64,000 nt of DNA, from positions 3,909,501 to 3,973,500 of the forward strand of contig NZ_CP055263.1 of the NCBI RefSeq assembly GCF_014217835.1. The letters run 5' to 3'. This document shows positions 37,222 through 46,109 of this stretch, piece after piece. Source of the DNA: Metabacillus sp. KUDC1714 (GTDB lineage: Bacteria > Bacillota > Bacilli > Bacillales > Bacillaceae). How positions within the stretch are numbered: the first letter of the stretch is position 1; each line of letters begins with the position of its first letter. Made by a program: the position numbers and the translations under genes. The notes under the pieces are model-generated. The model had not been told where the DNA came from. It worked only from the letters and a program-made list of their open reading frames with translations, and ran no database searches.

Positions 37222-37860
37222 ATGAAGGTTCGCTACCATTATGTAACAAAAGAAGATGTAAAGTATTGCGATCTTAATTCAACCGTAAAACAAGCATATG
37301 ATTTTTTGAAAGCAACAGGTTTTCGTTCGATTCCAGTCTTGAAAAACAATGGGAAAACATTTGTTGGTTTTATTTATAAAGTGCATCTACTTGAACATTA
37401 TGTTGAACATGAGGGAAAAGATAATGACCCTATTGAGTCTCTACTTAAAAATCAAGATGCGTACATATTTGAAGAGGATTCTTTCTTTAAAACATTTTTA
37501 ACAATTCGTAGATTGCCATTCCTAGCTGTTTTAAACGAACAAAATGAATTTTCAGGTATTATTACCCATTCAAACATTATGGATGTACTAGAGGATTCCT
37601 TTGGGATGCAAACAGGAGGTTATCTCTTAACTGTAGGAACGAAGGAACATAAGGGGGCAATTAAGGATCTTGTAACAATAGTTAAAAATGTAAATATTGA
37701 GGGATTACTAACCCTTGATAATGGTGATAAGTATCTTCGAAGAATTATCTTAAATTTATCTGGTGACCTAACAGATAAGGAATTGAAAAAAATAATAGAA
37801 AAATTAGAGGATAAGGATTTCCGCGTTGCCTCTGTTGATCGAATAGAAAATAAGAACTAA
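37222..37860 (+). CDS. cbpA: CBS-domain protein, CbpA-like c-di-AMP receptor
   Basis: This 212-residue cytosolic protein has two CBS motifs (about 5-60 and 75-130, with FRSIPVLKNNGKTFVGFI and LPFLAVLNEQNEFSGIITH). A C-terminal ACT-like domain (about 140-208) follows. The CBS-plus-ACT layout matches CbpA, a cyclic-di-AMP binding protein first found in Listeria, whose partner is uncertain. The window also contains ktrD, a c-di-AMP-related K+ uptake component, but not next to it. A GGGGGG stretch nine bases before ATG 37222 serves as ribosome binding site. It is followed by a strong terminator. Confidence 0.65.
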   Translation: MKVRYHYVTKEDVKYCDLNSTVKQAYDFLKATGFRSIPVLKNNGKTFVGFIYKVHLLEHYVEHEGKDNDPIESLLKNQDAYIFEEDSFFKTFLTIRRLPFLAVLNEQNEFSGIITHSNIMDVLEDSFGMQTGGYLLTVGTKEHKGAIKDLVTIVKNVNIEGLLTLDNGDKYLRRIILNLSGDLTDKELKKIIEKLEDKDFRVASVDRIENKN

Positions 37861-37861
37861 C

Positions 37862-37900
37862 AACAGGAGTGCTGTCACGAAAAGACAGCACTCCTATTGT
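37862..37900. terminator. terminator between cbpA and the deacetylase gene
   Basis: AGGAGTGCTGTC (37865-37876) pairs perfectly with GACAGCACTCCT (37884-37895), extended by CAACA/TGTTG. It serves both convergent genes and overlaps the minus-strand stop codon. Confidence 0.88.
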
Positions 37901-38679
37901 TGTATATCAGTAACATCCTCTGGTTCAAAAAATAATTCTGATAGTGTGACAGTTTCCGCTTTTTTCTCTACTAGTGGCACATATTGTTTTAAAACTGAGG
38001 CGGTTTTTTCACCAGCTATTCCAACATGTCCAATAGCAATGATTTCATTGTCTACATCAATTTTATTCATTAGAAGATTTGCCTGTTTTATAATGTGACT
38101 TGTAGTGTATTGCTCGTCAAAGAATAGCTCATTTTCTAAATATGGTACCCCTAATTCCTTAGCAAGAGTGGCGACAACGCTTTTTCCAGTCGTTTTACTG
38201 TCTAAGTAATATAATCCTCTCTCTTGGCACACTTCTAAAATGATTCTCATAACTCTTTTATCGGCAGATACTTTTGATCCCATATGATTGTTCATTCCCA
38301 CAGCATGTGGAATTGCATCTATTGCTTTATTAACTCGCTTTCTCACTTCTTCATCTGTTAAATCTGTCGTGATGGCTCCTGGTCCTAGCCAGCTTTTTTT
38401 ACCATGTAACGGTTCCATAGGAAGGTGAACAATGACTTCATGACCTTTTTCATAAGCAAGCTTAGCGTCTTTTTCTGTTGTTGAAAGGAATGGCATGACA
38501 GCAACAGTAAGTCGAATTGGTAATGATAAGATTTCCTCTGTTCCTTTCATCCCATTTCCAAAATCATCAATTACAATCGCCACATGTTTTTGTTCGTTAC
38601 TTTGTTGTGTACTTGTTTCAGGAGCTATTGAAGGTAACAGTGTTGTTGATAGGAATCCAAGTAATAAAAGCATTTTCAT
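37894..38679 (-). CDS. divergent polysaccharide deacetylase family protein (YibQ type)
   Basis: This 261-residue exported protein has an N-terminal signal (MKMLLLLGFLSTTLLPSIA) and the divergent polysaccharide deacetylase fold. VAIVIDDFGNG carries the metal-binding Asp pair, HEVIVHLPMEP and GMNNHMGSKVSAD the His ligands, and IAIGHVG a late His. Members are predicted carbohydrate-active but of unknown substrate. AAGGAG lies before ATG 38679. It is transcribed away from spo0E. Confidence 0.88.
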   Translation of the reverse strand: MKMLLLLGFLSTTLLPSIAPETSTQQSNEQKHVAIVIDDFGNGMKGTEEILSLPIRLTVAVMPFLSTTEKDAKLAYEKGHEVIVHLPMEPLHGKKSWLGPGAITTDLTDEEVRKRVNKAIDAIPHAVGMNNHMGSKVSADKRVMRIILEVCQERGLYYLDSKTTGKSVVATLAKELGVPYLENELFFDEQYTTSHIIKQANLLMNKIDVDNEIIAIGHVGIAGEKTASVLKQYVPLVEKKAETVTLSELFFEPEDVTDIQQ

Positions 38680-38935
38680 AAATATGTTCTCCTTTTAATA
38701 TGAAGCATACTTAATGATGTATAGTCTAACCAAAAAGGGAGAAATCATGTGTTAACATCATTAGGTAAGGAGAAACGATAATTTTAAAGAGGTAGTTTAT
38801 ATAAATCATTTATTGGGAATGTATAAAGCAAGTCACTTAATCGAAAATTTTAAAAATTGTCATATTTAGTACTGAGAAGATTGTCTAAAATTGCGAATGT
38901 ATTTACAAACATAGCAAAATCTGTAATACTTCACA
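38680..38935. other. divergent upstream region of the deacetylase and spo0E
   Basis: No gene is seen. TTTACA (38912) with TAATAC (38934) is a poor promoter-like pair. The TAAGTTA repeats that follow are described separately. Confidence 0.35.
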
Positions 38936-38973
38936 GGTAAGTTATTTCTTTGAATAAGTTACCGTATAAGTTA
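38936..38973 (+). promoter_or_regulatory. triple TAAGTTA repeat before spo0E
   Basis: TAAGTTA occurs at 38938-38944, 38955-38961 and 38967-38973. The first two also form GGTAAGTTATT/AATAAGTTACC, an 11-bp inverted repeat with one mismatch. The group lies just before the ribosome binding site and could be an operator. Confidence 0.4.
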
Positions 38974-38997
38974 CAGAAAAACTAGGAGGGGCTCTCG

Positions 38998-39261
38998 ATG
39001 AATCGTGATCGATTAAAAGCAAAGCTTCTTGAAACAATTAATAATAAAAGAAATGAAATGATCGATACTGCAAATAGAAAAGGTTATACAAGTGATGATG
39101 TAGTAAAGTGTAGTCAAGAATTGGACATGCTTCTAAATAAATATCAACAAATTGTCCTAGAAGAAAAGGAAAGAACAACAGGGCCATTTCATGAATTTGT
39201 TCACACTATGAAAAAGTGGACACTAACAGACAGATACTCATTACAATTGGTTGAAAAATAA
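38998..39261 (+). CDS. spo0E: Spo0E family aspartyl-phosphate phosphatase
   Basis: This 87-residue helical-hairpin protein has the Spo0E signature SQELDMLLNKYQ at about residues 39-50, with the conserved SxxLD. Such proteins dephosphorylate Spo0A-P and hold back sporulation. AGGAGGGG lies eight bases before ATG 38998. Length and position between the mtn and mot genes match spo0E of B. subtilis. The C-terminal tail is short, as in other members where truncation hyperactivates the phosphatase. Confidence 0.85.
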   Translation: MNRDRLKAKLLETINNKRNEMIDTANRKGYTSDDVVKCSQELDMLLNKYQQIVLEEKERTTGPFHEFVHTMKKWTLTDRYSLQLVEK

Positions 39262-39284
39262 TTATTGGGTTAAACGTCTGAACG

Positions 39285-39410
39285 AAGAGGCTGACTCATT
39301 AGGCACTGACCTATCCAAAATTAACTTATATATAGTGTCTCATTGATCTAAATGAGTAAGCTATATATATTGTTGGAGAGGGTTTGTACCTTGTGAGTCA
39401 GCCTTTTTTT
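39285..39410 (+). terminator. long nested inverted repeat after spo0E
   Basis: The outer arms AGGCTGACTCA (39288-39298) and TGAGTCAGCCT (39394-39404) pair perfectly and are followed by a T-run. Inside lie TTATATATAG/CTATATATA and a CTCAT/ATGAG stem, giving a nested cruciform of over 110 bases. It resembles the elements at 7680 and 44440 in build but not in sequence. Confidence 0.7.
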
Positions 39411-39430
39411 AGATAAATGAAATCAAATGG

Positions 39431-40162
39431 TTAAAAACTATTAATTAAAATAACCATAAAGAGAATTCCGATAATAAAGGAGTATGTTGCATTACGTTCA
39501 TTACCATCTCCATGACTTTCTGGTATTAGCTCTTTATATATAATAAATAGCATTGCACCAGCAGCAAAGGATAGTCCATAAGGCACCAGAAATCCTATGA
39601 AACTTGTAAGATAAAAACCAAGTAACGATGCAACGATTTCTACTGCTCCTGTGGCAGTAGAAATTAAAAATGCTTTCCCTTTACTAATACTCTGGTTTAT
39701 TAAAAATAGTGCAACTAAAAAACCTTCAGGTGCATTCTGTAAGCCAATTGCAAAAGCAATTAAGTTACCAGTATCACTTACATTTGAAGCATAGCTTACC
39801 CCTACTGATAAACCTTCAGGGATGTTATGCAAGGTTATTGCAGCGATAATTAGCATTGCTTTTTCATCAAATTTAATTCCACTTTTTGAATGCTCTAAAT
39901 CAATATGTGGAATGACTTTTTCAAGAGTTGTTAAGATGAGAACACCGAGAAATAGCCCAATTGATACTTCAATGACTCCACCATATTTTAATGATTCAGG
40001 TATGAGCCCCAACATCGCTGCAGTCATCATAATCCCAGCTGTGAAGGCTAATAAAATATCACGCCAGCGATGAGTGATAGATCCTTGTAGGAACAAAATA
40101 GGAAGAGCTCCTACTCCTGTTGATAAAGCTGATAAAATACTACCTAATAAAACCCCTGACAT
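39431..40162 (-). CDS. ZIP family metal transporter (GufA type)
   Basis: This 243-residue, eight-segment membrane protein imports or exchanges divalent metals such as zinc. The binding helices read LHNIPEGLSVGVSYAS (TM4) and GLQNAPEGFLVAL (TM5); the Gln in place of a second His is typical of the GufA branch. AAAGGAG about nine bases upstream marks ATG 40162 as the start. An upstream ATG-like frame to 40273 lacks a ribosome binding site and would add a charged tail. No Zur or MntR box was recognised. Confidence 0.9.
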   Translation of the reverse strand: MSGVLLGSILSALSTGVGALPILFLQGSITHRWRDILLAFTAGIMMTAAMLGLIPESLKYGGVIEVSIGLFLGVLILTTLEKVIPHIDLEHSKSGIKFDEKAMLIIAAITLHNIPEGLSVGVSYASNVSDTGNLIAFAIGLQNAPEGFLVALFLINQSISKGKAFLISTATGAVEIVASLLGFYLTSFIGFLVPYGLSFAAGAMLFIIYKELIPESHGDGNERNATYSFIIGILFMVILINSF

Positions 40163-40499
40163 ATGAGTTTGCTCCTTTGATTGGTTATAACCCTTAGCAA
40201 AAAAAATCATTGATATACGAATATTATAGCGGAAATATTCGAAATTGAAAGAATGTATAAAAAACCTATGCAATTATCTCTTTAAAAATGATTGTTTATG
40301 AAAAGGGCTTCCTTAATAATTCATTACTTAAAAGGTTATAAAAACCTGTGAACGGTCTCATACATCATTAGTATATGGGTGGATGGGCAAAAAGGATACT
40401 TTTAAATCATATCTATGATTTAAAAATGTTTGTTTTTATTGTAGCCTTATGATTAGTTGTGTAAGATAATTTTAATGGAGCTACAAGAGGCGGTGAGGT

Positions 40500-42065
40500 A
40501 TGGGGACAGTAAAGATTACGATTTTACAAACTAGTGATATACATGGAAATGTTTTTCCACTTGTTTATAGCTCAAATAAAGAAAAATCCCTAGGGTTGGG
40601 AAAAATTTCTACAATTATCAAAAATGAGCGAAAGAAAAATAAAAATTTGCTGCTAATTGACAATGGTGATCTAATCCAAGGTACACCTTTAACATTTCAT
40701 CATGTAAAAAAGAATCAATTAAAAAATAACCCAATGATTACTCTGTTAAATGAATTAAAATACGATGCTGCAGTTATTGGAAACCATGAATTCAATTATG
40801 GAATGTCTGTATTGGAACATGCAGTTTCCCAATCAACCTTTCCTTGGCTATCCGCAAATATTCTTCATAAAAATACAATGGATCCGATTTTTGGTAAACC
40901 CTATATTATTAAGGTCGTAGAAGGAATAAAGATCTCTGTTTTAGGAGTGACAACACACTATATCCCAAATTGGGAAAATCCATGTCATATAGCTGATCTG
41001 ACATTTGAAGATGCATTTGAGACTGCAAAGAAATGGGTTAATTTCATTAAAAAAAATGAAGACCCAGATATTATGATTGTTTCATACCACGGTGGATTTG
41101 AACGGGATATCTATACAGGTGAAAGATTGGAAGAAATCACAGGTGAAAATCAAGGATATCAAATGTGTCAGCAAATAAATGGTATAGATGTACTGTTAAC
41201 TGGACATCAGCATAGAACAATCACAGAAACAATTAATAATGTAGTTGTTGTTCAACCAAGTTTTAACGGACAAGCAATTGGTAAGGTTGAATTTTTATTT
41301 GATAAAAGCCAAGGGATAAAAATAGTCGATAAGACGGTAACCATGATCAAGGCTGAGAACACAAACACTGATGAAAAACTGCTAGCTTTGGTAAAGGAAA
41401 ATGAACAAAAAACGCAGGAATGGCTTGATCAAACTATAGGCAAAGTAGTCGGGGACATGATGATTAAGGATGGGTTCAGCTTGCGTTTAAAAGAACATCC
41501 AATCATAGAGTTTATAAACAAGGTTCAAATGGATGCAGCTGGTGTATCAATATCAGCTACAGCTTTATTTTATAATGAGTCACCAGGGATACCGAATCAA
41601 ATTACAATGAGAGATATTGTTGCAAATTATATTTATCCAAATACACTTAAGGTTATTCGCGTAAGTGGAAAGGATATCAAGGATGCTTTAGAACGCTCAG
41701 CTGCTTATTTTCTTCTAAAAGATGGGATAATAGATGTCAATCCAGAGTTTACACATCCAAAGCCTCAGCACTATAACTACGATATGTGGGAAGGGATCGA
41801 GTATACGTTTGACCTTACAAAGCCAATTGAAACTCGGGTTGTAAAGCTAGCAAAGGACGGTAAATCGATTCGGATGGATGAGACCTTTGATGTTGTCATG
41901 AACAACTATCGAGCCGGTGGTGGAGGGAATTATCCAATGTTTAAAGGGAAACCTGTTATTAAAGATATTCCCATTGATATGTCAGAATTAATGGCTGAAT
42001 ATATATTGAAGCGAAAAATAATACATGCGGAAGCCAATCATAATTGGAACATCATTTGGTCATGA
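40500..42065 (+). CDS. cytosolic 5'-nucleotidase / 2',3'-cyclic phosphodiesterase family protein
   Basis: This 521-residue protein combines a calcineurin-like metallophosphoesterase domain with a 5_nucleotid_C domain (from about 310, ending GGGGNYPMFKGKP). The metallophosphoesterase metal motifs are SDIHGN, DNGDLIQG, GNHEFNYG, SYHGG and TGHQHR. Unlike the secreted UshA and YfkN relatives, it starts directly with MGTVKITILQTSDIHG and has no signal peptide, so it probably acts in the cytosol on nucleotides. AGAGGCGG precedes ATG 40500. Confidence 0.88.
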   Translation: MGTVKITILQTSDIHGNVFPLVYSSNKEKSLGLGKISTIIKNERKKNKNLLLIDNGDLIQGTPLTFHHVKKNQLKNNPMITLLNELKYDAAVIGNHEFNYGMSVLEHAVSQSTFPWLSANILHKNTMDPIFGKPYIIKVVEGIKISVLGVTTHYIPNWENPCHIADLTFEDAFETAKKWVNFIKKNEDPDIMIVSYHGGFERDIYTGERLEEITGENQGYQMCQQINGIDVLLTGHQHRTITETINNVVVVQPSFNGQAIGKVEFLFDKSQGIKIVDKTVTMIKAENTNTDEKLLALVKENEQKTQEWLDQTIGKVVGDMMIKDGFSLRLKEHPIIEFINKVQMDAAGVSISATALFYNESPGIPNQITMRDIVANYIYPNTLKVIRVSGKDIKDALERSAAYFLLKDGIIDVNPEFTHPKPQHYNYDMWEGIEYTFDLTKPIETRVVKLAKDGKSIRMDETFDVVMNNYRAGGGGNYPMFKGKPVIKDIPIDMSELMAEYILKRKIIHAEANHNWNIIWS

Positions 42066-42164
42066 AATTATAACTAAAAATATTGACTTAACGATTTTCA
42101 TGATCTATTATAGGTTTAATAAAATTGTTTTGAATTCAAGATATTTATTAAAGGATTGAGTGGA

Positions 42165-42620
42165 ATGGAAAAAACAAAGCAAATTGAAGAATCACTAAAG
42201 CTATTTATCGTACTTTCCCGTGCGCATCGGGCATTTAACGATGTTGTAAATAAGCATATTTCTACATTTAAATTAAACCCAACCGAGTTTGCTGTTTTAG
42301 AGCTACTTTACCATAAAGGGGATCAACCATTGCAGCAAATAGGTGGTAAAATTTTATTAGCAAGTGGGAGTATTACGTACGTAGTAGATAAGTTAGAGCA
42401 AAAGGGATTACTTGCGAGAAGAGCTTGTCCAAAGGATCGCAGAGTAACTCATGCTCAAATTACAGATAAAGGCAAAAAATTAATTGAAGAAATATTCCCT
42501 CCACATGAGGAACGGATCAATGAAATTGTAAGTGTTCTGACAGATGAGGAAAAAAGTATGGTTACTGAGCTTCTTAAAAAGGTTGGTTATCATGCGCACG
42601 ACCTTTTAAATAAAGAATAA
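42165..42620 (+). CDS. MarR family transcriptional regulator (MhqR-like)
   Basis: This 151-residue winged-helix protein has a DNA-binding domain at about 45-105, with LQQIGGKILLASGSITYVVDKLEQKGL and the wing PKDRRV. MhqR of B. subtilis, which represses quinone-detoxification genes, occupies the same place before motB, so orthology is likely but rests mainly on synteny. AAGGA about ten bases upstream favours ATG 42165 over TTG 42156. One Cys (in RACPKDRR) lies at the wing. No mhq-type enzyme gene is adjacent. Confidence 0.82.
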   Translation: MEKTKQIEESLKLFIVLSRAHRAFNDVVNKHISTFKLNPTEFAVLELLYHKGDQPLQQIGGKILLASGSITYVVDKLEQKGLLARRACPKDRRVTHAQITDKGKKLIEEIFPPHEERINEIVSVLTDEEKSMVTELLKKVGYHAHDLLNKE

Positions 42621-42627
42621 TCAAAAT

Positions 42628-42661
42628 ATGAGGGTGACTCTCTAAGTCACCCTCATTTTTC
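42628..42661 (+). terminator. terminator after the MarR gene
   Basis: ATGAGGGTGACT (42628-42639) pairs perfectly with AGTCACCCTCAT (42645-42656), followed by TTTTT. Confidence 0.9.
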
Positions 42662-42692
42662 ATTTTTATATCAGAATTTATAACTCAGTTTT

Positions 42693-42744
42693 GGTGTCTA
42701 GATCCAGCGCCTGTCGGGTCTGATCAAGGCGCCCTGAGCTTTTT
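42693..42744. repeat. truncated GC-rich dispersed repeat
   Basis: GTCTAGATCCAGCGCCTG followed by CGGGTCTGATCAAGGCGCC and GAGCTTTTTCTC looks like a short, internally deleted copy of the Bacillus repeat that starts GTCTAGCTCCAGCGCC. It ends at the motB stop and is richer in G and C than its flanks. Confidence 0.6.
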
Positions 42745-42745
42745 C

Positions 42746-43504
42746 TCATTGCTCGTACGGTAAAATCAGCACTTCAACACGTCTGTTCTTCTGTCTACCT
42801 TCTTTTGTATCATTAGATGCAACCGGATTATATTCTCCAAAACCTTTTGCACTAAAGACCTTAGGATCTAAATTTTCGTTATCGATTAAAATTTTCATGA
42901 AGTTAACAGCGCGCATAACACTTAGATGCCAGTTTGAATCATAGTCTGAGTTGTTAATCGGAATATTATCAGTATGACCACTTACAATGATATTCCTTGG
43001 TGGGTTCATGACAAGTAGCTCTGAGATTTCCATTGCTAGCTGTTTATCTTTGTTTCGAATGTCTGCTTTACCGGAATCAAAAAAGATATCATTTAAAATG
43101 GTTATGAGTAAACCCTCATCTGTTAGTGTTGTTTTTAATTTTGTTTCAAGTTTATTATTTTTAATATACGTATTAATTTTATCTTGTATTTCTTTAAGCT
43201 TTTGTTGCTCTATTTGTTTTTGAGCCTCTTTTGCATCCTCTTGGGGTGTTTGATCTTTTTGTACATCAAGTTGTTCCATCTCACCATCAGGAGTAGGGCT
43301 TGGATATTCGAGTACGCCTGTTCCTCCTGTAAATGTAGAGTTAAATGCTCTTGCCACCTGTTGAAATTTCTGAGCATCAACTGAACTCATTGCAAATAAA
43401 ACAATGAATAGTGCTAGAACAAGTGTTAGTAAATCAGCGTAAGGAACAAGCCAAGATTCATCCATATGCTCATCTTCATGTTTATGCTTCTTTTTTCTAG
43501 CCAT
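42746..43504 (-). CDS. motB: flagellar motor stator protein MotB
   Basis: This 252-residue protein has a single transmembrane helix containing the proton-binding D24 (VPYADLLTLVLALF) and a C-terminal OmpA-like peptidoglycan-binding domain (about 110-245, with VSGHTDNIPI and RRVEV). With MotA it forms the H+-driven stator. GAGGGAGAGAG precedes ATG 43504, which overlaps the motA end by eight bases. D24 without Na+-type residues suggests proton coupling. Confidence 0.96.
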   Translation of the reverse strand: MARKKKHKHEDEHMDESWLVPYADLLTLVLALFIVLFAMSSVDAQKFQQVARAFNSTFTGGTGVLEYPSPTPDGEMEQLDVQKDQTPQEDAKEAQKQIEQQKLKEIQDKINTYIKNNKLETKLKTTLTDEGLLITILNDIFFDSGKADIRNKDKQLAMEISELLVMNPPRNIIVSGHTDNIPINNSDYDSNWHLSVMRAVNFMKILIDNENLDPKVFSAKGFGEYNPVASNDTKEGRQKNRRVEVLILPYEQ

Positions 43505-44297
43505 TTACGCTCTCTCCCTCAGTGATCGTAGCGTTTAAATTATTTCGTTCATTAACAGGTAAATAAGTAGCAAGTTTTTGTTCAATTGCTTTAGGTGCTT
43601 GTCCTTCTAAAACAGAAAGAACACCTTCGATCATTACTTCCTTTACTTTCACTTCTTGCTTAGATTTACGTTTTAATTTATTTGCAAAGGGATGCCAAAG
43701 TATATATCCAGTGAAAATGCCCATCATTGTTGCAACAAAGGCTGCTCCAATTGCTTTTCCTAGTTCTTCAGTATTATCCATATGGGAAAGGGCTGCAATT
43801 AACCCAACAACAGCACCGAGTACTCCAAGTGTTGGTGCATAAGTTCCTGCTTGAGTAAATATGGTTGCAGAAGCTTGGTGGCGCTCCTCCATTGCAGCAA
43901 TTTCCTCACTCATTACATCTCGAATGAATTCTGCATTTTGGCCATCTACAGCCATTAGTAAGCCATTTTTCAAAAAGGGATCATCAATTTCAGATAGCTT
44001 TACTTCAAGAGCTAGTAAACCCTCTTTACGAGCAACTTGAGCCCAATCAGAGAATAATGGAATCAACTCTTGAATTGTAGGTATTTTTTCTTCTTTAAAA
44101 ATGATTCCGAATAGCTTAGGAACCTTTTTTATTTCACTTGTTGGGAACGCAATTGTAACAGCTGCAATTGTACCTAAAATAATAATTAATAATGCTGCTG
44201 GGTTAAGTAAAACAGAGGGACTAACACCCTTCATAAACATCCCGACACCAACTGCAATGATTGCAAGTATTAATCCAATTATTGACGTTTTATCCAT
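43497..44297 (-). CDS. motA: flagellar motor stator protein MotA
   Basis: This 266-residue protein has four membrane segments and the MotA/ExbB family core GTYAPTLGVLGAVVGLIAAL near residues 150-170. The cytosolic loop carries charged residues that touch FliG. It is cotranscribed with motB, whose start overlaps its end. GGTGA precedes ATG 44297. No SigD promoter was confidently placed in 44298-44400. Confidence 0.96.
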   Translation of the reverse strand: MDKTSIIGLILAIIAVGVGMFMKGVSPSVLLNPAALLIIILGTIAAVTIAFPTSEIKKVPKLFGIIFKEEKIPTIQELIPLFSDWAQVARKEGLLALEVKLSEIDDPFLKNGLLMAVDGQNAEFIRDVMSEEIAAMEERHQASATIFTQAGTYAPTLGVLGAVVGLIAALSHMDNTEELGKAIGAAFVATMMGIFTGYILWHPFANKLKRKSKQEVKVKEVMIEGVLSVLEGQAPKAIEQKLATYLPVNERNNLNATITEGESVNG

Positions 44298-44439
44298 CGT
44301 AAATCACCATATTTCCTATTTATTTTCTTATTTATTATATCGGTGGATTTTTGAAAACTTTAAGAGTTCTAGTAGAAGTTCTTTTTGAGGAATATAAAAA
44401 TTTCATTTTATGACAAAAAGAGGTTGATTAAAAAACAAT

Positions 44440-44521
44440 GGGTCTGATCCCAAAAACGCAATATATAGGCTCTCGATGAGAGTTGCTATACAAGTTACGT
44501 TATGGTTATCAGACCCTTTTT
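44440..44521. terminator. long-loop inverted repeat after the 92-residue membrane gene
   Basis: GGGTCTGAT (44440-44448) and ATCAGACCC (44508-44516) enclose a small CTCTCGATGAGAG stem (44470-44482). Both flanks have T/A runs, so it may end transcription in either direction. Confidence 0.65.
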
Positions 44522-44534
44522 TAGCTATGACGTA

Positions 44535-44813
44535 TTAATGAATAGTCAATAATAGTCTCGAAATCCCCCAATAATAGATAGGGAAAAATGTGACAACAAG
44601 ATGACCATAAAAGAAGAGATTAGAATAATAAGATGATTTCTTTTCAAGAGCAATGGATGCACATAATGCTCCCAGTAAACTTGTACCACAAAATAAAATG
44701 ATTCCGAATAAATCACCAAGACGTTCTTGATAGAAAATAAATCCTAGAGCAGAACCATTAAATACAAGAAAAATGAAGGATATGAAAAGGAAGAAGATTG
44801 AGTATTTTAGCAT
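44535..44813 (-). CDS. small membrane protein, 92 residues, unknown function
   Basis: Three hydrophobic segments (about 4-25, 33-55 and 65-88) fill most of the protein, with a charged EKKSSYY loop between the second and third. GAGGTG lies six bases before ATG 44813; a GTG three codons earlier is within the ribosome binding site. No family is recognised. It lies between motA and a K+ channel gene, all on the minus strand. Confidence 0.65.
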   Translation of the reverse strand: MLKYSIFFLFISFIFLVFNGSALGFIFYQERLGDLFGIILFCGTSLLGALCASIALEKKSSYYSNLFFYGHLVVTFFPIYYWGISRLLLTIH

Positions 44814-44912
44814 TGTCAACACCTCATAGCATGTATATGTGCCAAAAAGGAAAACAATGATAAAAGAGGCTCATCTTTTGTCCTGTCTGTAGAATATGCT
44901 CTATAGCAAAAA

Positions 44913-45935
44913 TTAAGAAACAATCTGTTGGTAGGTTGTATGATTGCAAATAATAAAGAGTTGCGCATTTTCTGGAATAGAATGATCTAGGTGATTAATA
45001 ATAGATAAATCATTTCCATTTGCAATAAGAAGTGCGCCTTTAGAAGAAAGGGCTTGACTAGCATCTGCATAGGTTTGCCATTCCTTTTCTTTAGGAATTG
45101 AATAAAGATCATAACCTTGTTGACTTGTTAGCTGTCTAATAATTTCACTTGAGCCATTAAAAAGAATGGAACGTGCTGCAAGATTTGCGGCAGTGTCATT
45201 TGCTGTAATAAATTCTTCAACATTCGCGTGAACAAATGCGTTAATATGATTTGAATCTGATACCTCGCAAATGGTGTAAATATTGCGGTTATACTCTTTA
45301 CCTATACCTTCGATCATTGAGGCAATTAATAAAGTATGACCATCTGATTGGGATGCAGTCATCAAACCATCTGGTGAAAACACCATGACCGATTTGCATT
45401 TAAGCAGATTCGCCTGATTGAGAACATTATTATTAGCTGGATTCCCATTAACAAATTCGACTTGTTCATGAAGGATAGGTGTTTTAGGTAAACTTTCATC
45501 AATAATAACGATACGGATATTTTGGAACGTTTTTAATAGCTCCTCTAATGTAATTTCAGCTTTTTTCGTCCAGTTAATTAATATAATGTGATTCTCCGTT
45601 GTGACCTTCAATTTCCCTTCCTCCTTCAAACGTTTACGAATACTAAAGAAATCAATCACTTTCCCGATGAAAATTGTCATGAGTCCAATACCGACAACAT
45701 ATAAAATCATCGCAAATATTTTCCCATTAACAGTTGTAGGTGACACATCTCCATATCCAACTGTCGCAACGGTTGTCATCGTCCACCAAAGCCCTTCAAA
45801 GGGACTTGCAAACGTATCTGGTTCTAAAAAATAAATGAAGTAACTGCTGGAAAATACCAAGGCTAGGGTTGCAAATACGAGAATCCAATTATTCATTTGT
45901 ACAACTTTTAGGAAAAATCGTCTAAAAAAAATCAT
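44913..45935 (-). CDS. potassium channel with RCK domain (YugO/MthK type)
   Basis: This protein of about 340 residues has two membrane helices flanking the K+ selectivity filter TVGYGD (about residues 58-63). A cytosolic RCK/TrkA_N domain follows (about 110-240, with a degenerate start HIILINWTKKAE). AAAGGAG lies five bases before ATG 45935; the longer in-frame start at 45992 has no such site. It should pass K+ in response to a ligand that is not evident here. It may balance KtrD-mediated uptake. Confidence 0.88.
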   Translation of the reverse strand: MIFFRRFFLKVVQMNNWILVFATLALVFSSSYFIYFLEPDTFASPFEGLWWTMTTVATVGYGDVSPTTVNGKIFAMILYVVGIGLMTIFIGKVIDFFSIRKRLKEEGKLKVTTENHIILINWTKKAEITLEELLKTFQNIRIVIIDESLPKTPILHEQVEFVNGNPANNNVLNQANLLKCKSVMVFSPDGLMTASQSDGHTLLIASMIEGIGKEYNRNIYTICEVSDSNHINAFVHANVEEFITANDTAANLAARSILFNGSSEIIRQLTSQQGYDLYSIPKEKEWQTYADASQALSSKGALLIANGNDLSIINHLDHSIPENAQLFIICNHTTYQQIVS

Positions 45936-46065
45936 ATGTACTCCTTTCTTTGAACTCTTATTCAATTTAAAACTTGTTGAAAATAGACTCATATCAATAT
46001 GTATTCTAAATAGTATATGAAAATTTTAACATAATTGTTTTAGGTTGTAATGAGTATCTAGGTGA

Positions 46066-46107
46066 AAACAAATAGGAGGAGGATGACTTAAAAGTCCTCC
46101 TCCTCAT
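46066..46107 (-). terminator. terminator after clpE
   Basis: AGGAGGAGGA (46074-46083) and TCCTCCTCCT (46095-46104) pair perfectly, with an inner GACTT/AAGTC extension. On the minus strand ATTTGTTTTC follows. Confidence 0.85.
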
Positions 46108-46109
46108 GT

